Source of the DNA: Fulvia fulva
Lineage: Eukaryota > Ascomycota > Dothideomycetes > Mycosphaerellales > Mycosphaerellaceae
Length of the DNA: 64,000 bases
Assembly: GCF_020509005.1 (NCBI RefSeq)
Contig: NC_063022.1
Coordinates: 930,001-994,000 of the forward strand
Reading direction: 5' to 3'
In this document: positions 35,817-43,975 of the stretch, piece by piece
How positions within the stretch are numbered: position 1 is the first letter of the stretch
Layout of the letters: each line of letters begins with the position of its first letter
Program-made: the position numbers and the translations under genes
The notes under the pieces: generated by a model
Databases searched by the model: none
Seen by the model: only the letters and a program-made list of their open reading frames with translations
What the model was told of the DNA's origin: nothing

Positions 35817-37346
35817 ATGCATGACCTGGTGTTCACGATCACAACAGCTGCTATTCCACTTCCGAATACCACCATGTTCCAGCTACTGGGCCTTGGTATC
35901 GTCGTTGCTGCGACTGCACAATGCAATGAGGGAGACTGTCGAGACTCCACAACAGTTGGAGCCACTGAGATCTGTGCGTCGCAGTACTGGCAGGAAGTCC
36001 AGACGAATCATACTTACTACTGCTTCGACAACAAGATTACTGTGGCTGATACTGAGCATAGCTCCGCGCTGGTCTCAAACTCATACAACAGTTCCGCGGC
36101 CGTTGTTGACTCACACAGCACCGTCAGCGGACATCTAGCTACAACTTCAGCAACCTGTCAATTCTGTAGTGTCGCAGAGCCTCTTGCCACAACTTCGCCA
36201 AAGGCTGTCAGTGATGGTCGTCCGTTCTCCATGGTCTACTATCCTAACTGGTCTAAATATGGTCGACAGTTTGTCCCCGAGGACATCAAAAAACCCGAGA
36301 GATTCACTCACATTCTGTATGCATTTGCAAATATTAGTACCAATGGTACTGTCTCTCCTAGCGATCTCGACGCGGATTTGACTCGCCCATGTAGTAGAAG
36401 TGCTCTCCCTATGGGCTGCATACAAGGCGTCCAGGGGCTGAGAAACACGAACTCCGAGTTGAGGATCTTGCTCAGCATTGGCGGCTGGACCTATTCTCAA
36501 GCTGGACAATTTGCAGCTATGAACAACCCCGCCAATCGTGAGAACTTCGCCCGAAGTGCAGTGGACCTTGCGGAGCAATACCACTTTGATGGTCTAGACA
36601 TCGACTAGGAATATCCGCAAAATAAGGGCGAGGGTGAGGACTTTCTCTCTCTGCTCCAAGTCACGAGAGCAAAGCTTAATGCCTCGAAGATATTAACAGC
36701 AGCTGTATCACCGAACCCAAGTCGCTATATGAATCTAGAGATCAAAGAGATGGACGGGCTTCTGGATTATTGGCTGCTAATAGGCTACGACTACTCGGGA
36801 TCCTTTAACAAAACCGCTGCCCACTCGGCGAATGTGTACTCTTCCACTCGCGATCCACTAGCTACACCTTTCAACACCCACGAAGCGGTAGAAGCCTATA
36901 CTAAGGCAGGCGTTTCTCCGAGCAAAATTATACTAGGCATGCCGCTTTACGGTCATAACTTCTTGAAACAGACGGTCTAGGATAGACGTTTTCTTCTGTT
37001 TCTTAAGGATCGTGGCCTAATCCAACCGATTAGGGTCCGAGTGGTGTATAGGACTATAAGGTATGTGGAATTGGAGACCGTCAAACACATAATAACCTCC
37101 CATTTAGGCCCTAGCGACGAAGCTGGCGAATACGACTCAAGTCGACAAAGACCTCATCGCCTCGTGGAGCTACGATCAAGCGTCCCGTACGCTCGTATCC
37201 TACGACAATCTAGAAGTGGCAGCTTTGAAGGGCAAATACATTATAGATCAAGGTCTAGGGGGAGGCATGTGGTGGAGATCAGCGGTGACGGGGACACCGA
37301 TAGTGGTATAAGTCTCATAGATTCTGTCCTTAAGGCTTTCGACTGA
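35817..37346 (+). pseudogene. GH18 chitinase pseudogene
   Basis: This is a glycoside hydrolase 18 of the fungal chitinase type, which would cleave chitin. From an ATG at 35817 one frame gives SMVYYPNWSKYG, then THILYAFANI, LLSIGGWTYS and the catalytic block FDGLDID-stop-E. The TAG at 36606-36608 replaces the usual Trp just before the catalytic Glu. The same frame continues through SPSKIILGMPLYGHNFLK to about 36975. After that the protein hops frames: GV-stop-DYK (TAG 37049-37051, again at a Trp), then WSYDQASRTLVSYDN at about 37170, and EISGDGDTDSGISLIDSVL at 37275-37338. There are therefore at least two Trp-to-stop changes and about three frameshifts. The N-terminal half is Ser/Thr/Cys-rich. 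The region 35460-35816 upstream may be eroded 5' sequence. Neighbours are Gypsy-H and a MITE. Confidence 0.88.
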
Positions 37347-38081
37347 AATCGGGTCTGTCTTGTAGGATTCTGTTTGTAGTTAGCTCGAGTCATCGTCACC
37401 GCATATGGCGTTGATGGAACAACTGGGATGAATAAGCCAATGTCTGAGGATGAGTCTATGCTTAGAGCCAAGGTGCTTACTCGGTCTAGTTGAAAGATAT
37501 TACCTCAGAGAGGTGTTTATGTAAAAGTACATCGCATCGTTTTGCTTGGCCATCGGTACTCGTATGAGGGCTTGGACACGCGATGAGTGCTTCCAAGCTT
37601 ACATCTAGGCATGCATCTGCCCTTTCTTGACGCACGCTTGTATATACACTATGATTTATATGACGCGCCAGCGCAATGTACGGGCACTCAACCGTGGACA
37701 GGAGTAGCAGAGGCAACTTCTACTACAACGTGCATAGTGCCGGTCGCAGAGCAGTACATGTTGCAGTAGACTCGAGACTACGTACTTGACCAATACATAC
37801 ATGCGCCTCAGCGTACACTGTAATGCCACGTGTGCTTCAATTTGCGAGTGAGTGTCGAAGACCGAGCTAGCGAACTCTAATCAGACGTTGAGTCCCTAGT
37901 ATTTCTTGTGCTCCGACGGCGTCGTACGGTCGCCACCGACTTTACCTGAAACAGTTCAGACTGACATGCGCCTTCTGAGTCGCGATCGTAAGAGGCAACG
38001 TCTGTCCACGCGTGCCGAGACGCACGGTGTGCCGAGACACTTATCTCCGGATATATATACATTTTGATAGACCGCTATGCT
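37347..38081. other. Intergenic, no feature recognised
   Basis: This is ordinary-composition sequence between the chitinase pseudogene and the MITE. Short open frames occur on both strands but carry no recognisable motif, signal peptide or conserved pattern. I see no RNA gene or repeat. Confidence 0.6.
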
Positions 38082-38090
38082 CGCTTTCTC

Positions 38091-38131
38091 GCCACAAGCT
38101 TCGCCGCACCCCAGCAATCGCCGCACCCCAG
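38091..38131 (+). repeat. MITE left terminal inverted repeat
   Basis: This is a perfect 41-bp inverted match to 38529-38569. It starts GCCACAAGCTTCGCCGCACC. Confidence 0.93.
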
Positions 38132-38528
38132 CTCGGATTCTCGCGTTCCGACACATGGTGTTGCTGGCTTGTATCAATTGCCACACACGCTCAAACTACA
38201 CGATATGTAGCTCAAATTGCTCAGAATAGCATCGCGAATACAGAATTTGAGAGCCTGTGGGCACTATGGTGGGCTCCATGGTGTGTTGTTGTATGTGGTG
38301 AGGTGGTGAGAAAGCAAGAAACGCGTGAATCTCGACACGGGCGCATGAAGCTTTGGTGGGGCTCTCACCAAAATCCCATGCCGAAGCGTCAACACCAACC
38401 TCTCGGCAACACAACGTGTTTTTACGCGATATGAGTATGCAGAATATGGAAACAGATAGCTGCGAACACATTGGGAAAAGAATCAAGTTGATACGAGCAA
38501 TATTGGTGGTGTTGATGATAAAAGGTCA

Positions 38529-38569
38529 CTGGGGTGCGGCGATTGCTGGGGTGCGGCGAAGCTTGTGGC
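38529..38569 (-). repeat. MITE right terminal inverted repeat
   Basis: This is the reverse complement of 38091-38131, followed directly by the second CGCTTTCTC. Confidence 0.93.
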
Positions 38570-38578
38570 CGCTTTCTC

Positions 38579-39058
38579 GACTAAGACGATCCTTTTGAGA
38601 CCATAGACGCACCTCCTAGCCAAGAGTGGAAGTGTCTAGAGCTTGGGTGCGGCAGATACATCACGAAGGCTAGCTACGACGCCGAAGTCGCTCTCTTACG
38701 AGGTCTTTTCCTCTATACACTTTGAGTTATCTAAGCACAAGGCAGAGATGTTTCGTAGAGTAGACGCTACTCCGTCCGTAGAGGTAGAAGACTCTAGCAT
38801 TGCCGCCTCGTAGTGTAGAGATATAGTGCCACGGGGTTAAATCTTATGTTTATACGCGGCTACGTAGTCCGTGGGACAGCTGGTCATAGCACCTCATGCA
38901 TAAGCTGAGCATATGATTGGGCTGTTGGCTAAAGGCTTAGCGTGCTGCGCGAACCCAAACGGGCATTGCCGCTATAACCTCTTTCCGGTGAACAGGAAAC
39001 AGGAATCCGGATGCCATTGGGCGAGTGTCTCGACAAATTAGTATATACTCAGCGATGG
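38579..39058. other. Intergenic, no feature recognised
   Basis: There is no convincing coding frame. A stray GGGTGCGGC word at about 38645 resembles the MITE inverted-repeat core and may be a relic of another copy. Confidence 0.5.
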
Positions 39059-39300
39059 CGCTCTGTCTCGTGTCTTTACCTATAATGGACACCGTAATAA
39101 ATACTGTGATGGACACCGTAATGAGCATTATAATAGACACTATAATGGACACCGTAATGAATACTATAATGGACACCGTGATGAGCATTATAAAACGGTA
39201 ACTACAATGCTATTTATAGTCTCTATTATAATGCTCATCACGGTGTCCATCACAGTATTCATTACGGTGTCTATTATAGCTAAAGACACGAGACAGAGCG
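39059..39300. repeat. 242-bp fold-back element built on a short tandem motif
   Basis: The outer 20 bp (CGCTCTGTCTCGTGTCTTTA at 39059-39078) is the exact reverse complement of 39281-39300, and near-perfect pairing continues inward for about 85-90 bp. The arms contain repeats of GGACACCGTAATGA-like units alternating with ATTATAATG. The centre (about 39195-39215) is unpaired. The transcript of either strand would form a long hairpin. The open frame within it, rich in Ile, Thr, Val and Ser, is a by-product of the repeat. Confidence 0.88.
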
Positions 39301-39328
39301 AGCTTATTCTGTCTTTAGTTCAGGATCA

Positions 39329-39330
<2 letters not shown>

Positions 39331-39359
<29 letters not shown>

Positions 39360-39361
39360 AT
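39331..39361. repeat. GATT tetranucleotide repeat, possible LINE 3' tail
   Basis: About seven GATT units are followed by ATTCCATTTTCGTGC. The arrangement mirrors the ends of the LINEs here (GATA repeat, then ATTCATTCGCC or ATTTCATTAAG). A short 5'-truncated LINE or SINE may therefore occupy part of 39331-39600, but no protein remnant is visible. Confidence 0.5.
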
Positions 39362-39698
39362 TCCATTTTCGTGCTATATAAAAGTCTAAGACTATGTAGC
39401 ACGGCTGGCGTAATGCCGAGCCACCAATAGCAAGCCCCTCCGACCTATACCCTTATAGTTAAGCCTTCTAATTGATATCCCCGTGGTCTTTTAGCCCTTA
39501 CGAGATTTTAATTTCGGGTGATCGGGGTGACCAAGTCCGATGACCCCAGCCTCGGGTTACCTGATAAATTACCACCAACCTATTGAGCCGTTCAGGACTA
39601 TTTAACCTCTCGGCGGAGAGCACCTTGGGTGTAGCTATTGCTTAACACCCTTTTTTCGATCGGATCGAATAAATCAATTCGGCAGAAAGCACCTCGAT
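39362..39698. other. Upstream region of the secreted-protein gene
   Basis: This is non-coding. The word CGGC(G/A)GA(G/A)AGCACCT occurs at 39611 and again at 39680, just before the ATG at 39699. Part may be the body of a short retroposon whose tail is the GATT repeat. No defined promoter element is assigned. Confidence 0.4.
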
Positions 39699-40184
39699 AT
39701 GCTGTCCTTCAACATTGCAATTGCACTAGTCCTCGCGACACAATGGCTCGCTCTCGCTCAGGAGGTTGCTTCACCTCTAGAGTGGACCGATGATCCATGG
39801 GCTGTGTCGGACGAATCGAAGTCGTGTGGCGCGAAGAGCTGTCTACCATGCGAACGTGTTGTATGGGGTATGATCTCTAACCACAGAACATGCTCGCAGA
39901 TCAATCAGGACGACGTTATCCATAGTGTTAACGATGTTTTTTGGGCGGTTTCGGGCACATGTCATCCTCAAGTTACCTTTGAAGGAAATCGACTCAATAT
40001 CATAACGAACACATACGACTGCTATGCTTCTATTCGACTACCAAGAGCCCACAAGAAGGTCGACTGGGGCCAGGTGAAAGGCAAGCAACTACCAGGCAAA
40101 GGAGACTATTTCCACTTAGACAGTTGGTCGACGGACGGGTCTGTTTGGTGTCAGCTAGAGTCGGGCAGAAATTGCAACTGGTAG
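39699..40184 (+). CDS. Small secreted cysteine-rich protein, candidate effector
   Basis: This is an intact 161-residue frame. Residues 1-20 form a hydrophobic signal peptide with a likely cut after ALA (20/21). The mature protein has eight cysteines (43, 48, 51, 65, 88, 108, 151, 159), enough for four disulfides, and no membrane segment. It has the size, charge and Cys density typical of fungal secreted effectors or antimicrobial proteins, but I recognise no family. Codon use and CpA content are normal, unlike the RIPped blocks around it. It stands alone between a fold-back element and a long non-coding stretch. An intron was not needed to read it. Function is unknown. Confidence 0.8.
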   Translation: MLSFNIAIALVLATQWLALAQEVASPLEWTDDPWAVSDESKSCGAKSCLPCERVVWGMISNHRTCSQINQDDVIHSVNDVFWAVSGTCHPQVTFEGNRLNIITNTYDCYASIRLPRAHKKVDWGQVKGKQLPGKGDYFHLDSWSTDGSVWCQLESGRNCNW

Positions 40185-42113
40185 AGAGGAACCAAATCAG
40201 GCCGTCGAGCTTAAACTCCGTTTGTCAGGAATAGGTCAGTAAAGCTTGGAGAGAGGGCCTAGTGCTTCATTAACTCGTGTTTAGCTTGTGGATAAGCGTG
40301 TTACGGATCGAGTACTGTGGAGTGTCCTGTAGCGGTTCAAGCCCTACGAGACTCGATTTGCACCAATCTAACCACGGCAACACCCACGCGGTCAGAGATG
40401 CATACACGATCGCTCAGACTGATCGCGACCGGTCAGATAAAATCTCTTTGTATTTAAAAACAATATATTAGTATCATAACATTCAACTCACCTTACGAAG
40501 GCTTCCACTTTTTAGTACCCCAAGCTCTTCTAGTTGCGCTTCCCCTTAACGTCCTGAAAGGTAGCTTTGTCGTCTGCCTATCGGTGCGATGCGATTACGT
40601 ACTCTAGGCGGTCATCGTCGTGAAACTCACTAAAGTTGAAGGTGTCGACATTAAGGAGGCGCATTTCATGTCTCGCTTGTGTGTTTAAGAGGACAAATCG
40701 CCTTTACGAAATTAGAGCTAAAGCAAACAATAATAGAGAAACAGAGAGGCCACCTACCTGCTACCTTACCTGAGCTATAAGGCTGAGCGCCGAAGCTGTA
40801 GCGCCTCGAGTCGCCGACGGCTTACGTCCGTACACTTATAGGCATCGTAGTATTAATAGCGGATTTCTACGTTTTCGGATGCTAATAGCTACGAGAGCGG
40901 ACGCTTACACTACGTATGCTTTCAGCTTTTTGAATCTAAGACTTAGAGGATAGCTATATATAATAAGTGAAGTGATGCTTAAGACAGTTACGTAAACAAT
41001 GTAGTAACCTCTACACGAGTCGCTAGAAGCTTTAAAGCTTTATCCGAGAACTGCTCGATCCTAAGACGACATGCTCGTCCTACGACTTATTAGATCGATT
41101 CTAGCGCTACATAAGAACCGATTTCCGAGCACTTTATACCTAACTACACACCCTTACTGATCTATAGGCCGCTGATAGAGTGCCGAGTATATAAAAGAGC
41201 TCTCTAATGTCTATCCTAGTGTCGCGAGCCCACTAGCGTCGCGAGCCGTAATATGAGTTTTCACCGAATAAGTCTACAACTTGCAAGCATTTAAAGATAT
41301 ATAATACTCCACGTCATTTGTAGACAGCTCTTCTACCTCTAAGCTAGAGCAGAGCAAGAGATACAGGACCTTGTACGTGCTGTCGTCCTTAGTAACAACG
41401 CCGTTAATCGACCCTTCTCCGGTCCTACCCTACTAGAACGTACACGGTCTACACTCTGTTTATCTCGGTGCCTAGAGATGGTATAATAATAGGATGAGCA
41501 AATGCCTCGTAACTATAAAGACGATCGGAAGTAGGCAAGATAGTTTCCGAGAGATTCTCTGATAAGATAGCTAGGCTTTTAGGTCGAGGGAGATTTTAAC
41601 GCGGGTAGTTATTAATGCGGAATGCGAGAAGCTGGGTTAAGTGCTCCTTGATCCAAATTTTGGTGTAACCACGCGAGGTATCTGATTTGCCAAAAGTCTC
41701 AGTTTAAGCGGCCCGTTCCGTCAATCTGGCGCACGGCTCGACGTCGGCTTGGAAACCAGCTCGCTGGCCTCCCACACTTTTGACACCCAGCGTCTCAACA
41801 CATCAGGATGTCCTTGGCGGGTGATTTTCTCACAATCCGTGTCCCCTTGAAATCACTTCCACGTGCATACTATTCACTCGGCAGCAGCGGCGAGTGTTTA
41901 TGTATATTCCTGACTCTAACAGGTAAGCTGGAGCGCCGATATGTCGTAAGTGCTGGCTATGCACATTTCTAGACCGTGCAGCATATGCAGCATATGCAGC
42001 ATGTTTAGCTCTCAGCCTCGCGGGAGGCGTCCGTCTCTTTCACTCCTTCCAGTTATAGGCATACTCGCGCATGTGGCCTCCCTATTCCGCACGCCCATTG
42101 CAGGTAGTAGACC
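40185..42113. other. Long non-coding stretch, partly RIP-like
   Basis: From about 40700 to 41640 the sequence is TA-rich with many CTA/TAG words, like a decayed repeat, but I cannot align it to any element in the window. From 41640 it returns to normal composition ahead of the HET gene. Short open frames here carry no recognisable motif. Confidence 0.5.
41982..42003. repeat. Short 9-bp tandem repeat GCAGCATAT
   Basis: GCAGCATAT is repeated just over two times, 110 bp upstream of the HET-domain start codon. It is possibly part of the promoter or 5' UTR; no known site is claimed. Confidence 0.7.
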
Positions 42114-43975
42114 ATGAGATTGCTTAATATCCGCAGCCTCGAGTTCGCCGAGTTCCACGACGACGACCGGCCGAATTACGCGATTGCGTCCCACCGCTGG
42201 CACGACGGCTGCGAAGTTACACTCCAGGATGTTCGAGAGAGGAGGAACTCTAACAAGAGCGGGTACAAGAAGATCTTAGACTTTGCAGAATACGTCAAGG
42301 AACATATCCCCGGGGTAGAGTGGGTGTGGATTGATACTTGTTGCATAAACAAGGACAGCGCGGCGGAGCTTTCTGACGCAATCAACTTGATGTTCAACTG
42401 GTACCGCAATGCCGAGGTGTGCATCGCGTACCTCGCGGATGTTCGGGCGGCAGACGACACGAGCGGCTTTGCACAGAGCGAGTGGTTTAGGAGGGGATGG
42501 ACTTTGCAGGAGCTGCTAGCACCGCGCTTCGTCGTGTTCGTAATAGAAGCGTGGGAGGTTATCGGAACCAAAGGTGCGTCTGTACACGGTGACAGCGGGA
42601 TTGACACAGGACCTAGTATAGAGGAAGTCGTCGCAAGGATCACGAAATTACCGAAGCAGGCGCTATACGACTACGGGACAAGCCAGATCTACAGTGTCGA
42701 GGAGAGGTTCAAATGGATGGCAAGCAGGGGTACGACGCGCGAGGAGGACATGTACTATGCTCTCTACGGCATCTTCGGCGTTACACCAGGTGCAAACTAC
42801 GGAGAGGGACGCGACGGTGCGAAGCGGCGTCTCCTAGCGGCTATACACTACCAGGATAACCTCACCGCACAGCACGTAGAGCGGTTTCAGAAGATGGCGG
42901 CCTGGCTCTCGCCGTCCGATCCATGGACGAGCCACGCCTCCGCACGTCAGCTGCATAAGCCTCAGACTGGAGCCTGGCTAGTCCAGTCGGACCAGTACCG
43001 GAATTGGAAGGCCGGGTCTATCCGTCACTTGTAGATATATAGGAAAGCAGGGTGTGGGAAGACAATCCTATGCTCTACGGCTGTGGAGGATGTGAAAATG
43101 CACTGCGAGCACTAGCCAAATACCGGATACGCTATCTTCTACTTCTCGTTTTCGAACGACTAGAAGCAGCGCCACATCGACCTGCTCCATTCGCTAGTCG
43201 TGTAGTTTGACTAGAAGGGGCCGGCGTTGTCGATGCTTCAATAGGCATACGACAACGCAAAACGGAGCTTGCCCGGGGTCGAGGAGCTCGAGAAGATACT
43301 AGTCTCCTGTTTCGAGTCGTACGAGAAGGTGTTTCTCCTAGTCGACGCGATAGATAAGTGTCCCTAAGACGGCGACATCCGCTATAGTATGCTAGAGTGC
43401 TTAGCAAGACTATTATAGCATACACCCTATATCGGCATTCTCGCTACGAGCCGCGAGCTACCGGACATACGCGAATCGATAGCGAGGCTAGGGGCAACGC
43501 CGATGTCTATTGCTACACATTCCGTCGACGTAGATATTCGACAGTACATAGCTACGTAGCTGTCGCGGGACCACCGGCTCTCTCGACTAGATCCTATAAC
43601 CAAAGCGCTTATCGAAGAGACAATTTCCGTTAGGGCGGATAGAATATAAGTTATCTACTTCTCGTATACTCTTATTGTAATAGCTGTGCATACTAACGAT
43701 CTACTTCTATCTAGGTTCCGTTAGGCATACTATTAATTATAGGAGCTAAAGAAGCTAAAATCCACTCGGCCTAAATTTGTAAAGGAGGCCTTATACTCTC
43801 TATCTACGACTCTAGACGGGACATACGAGCGGATATTAACTAGAATCGAACCGAAGTTACGCTTAGATACTCTCGTTCTCCTTTACTAGCTAGTATCTAC
43901 TAAGTTATTCTCAGAGTAAGCGCGATATACCGACGAGGACTATCTATTCGACAGCCCTTATCGAGACGAGTAATC
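42114..43975 (+). pseudogene. HET-NACHT (NLR-like) gene, 3' part RIPped and cut by LINE-G
   Basis: This is an incompatibility/immune-type receptor. The HET domain (about residues 20-140) is complete: YAIASHRWHDG 22-32, WVWIDTCCINK 70-80, SSEW-type block SEWFRRGWTLQELLAP 122-137. The first stop is TAG at 43032-43034, codon 307, where a Trp is expected, directly before the P-loop RKAGCGKT, whose first Gly is now Arg. The same frame continues to about 43640 with about nine stops, mostly TAG, and no frameshift. It includes FLLVDAIDKC (Walker B) at about 43330-43360. LYSLSTTLDGTYERIL at 43790-43840 is the usual end of such NACHT modules. The sequence turns into LINE-G at about 43975, so any repeat domain would lie beyond the right edge. 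A HET-only protein of 306 residues could still be made. Confidence 0.9.

Larger units (their letters stand above)
38091..38569. mobile_element. MITE with 41-bp perfect terminal inverted repeats
   Basis: 38091-38131 and 38529-38569 are exact reverse complements (41 bp). A 9-bp direct repeat CGCTTTCTC flanks them (38082-38090 and 38570-38578), which is the duplication size made by Mutator-like transposases. Each inverted repeat contains the 13-bp word CGCCGCACCCCAG twice. The 397-bp interior has small open frames but no transposase motif, so it is non-autonomous. It is not RIPped. A hAT origin (8-bp duplication) is less likely. Confidence 0.9.

Noticed and set aside
38937..39188. Hydrophobic Ile/Thr/Val/Ser-repeat protein on the minus strand
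   Set aside because: It arises entirely from the tandem word in the fold-back element; there is no start context or conserved pattern.
39059..39300. CRISPR-like array
   Set aside because: The repeats alternate directly without unique spacers, the whole forms one palindrome, and the genome is eukaryotic.
42012..43425. Minus-strand frames opposite the HET-NACHT gene
   Set aside because: They are shadows of the plus-strand HET/NACHT frame, which has clear family motifs.
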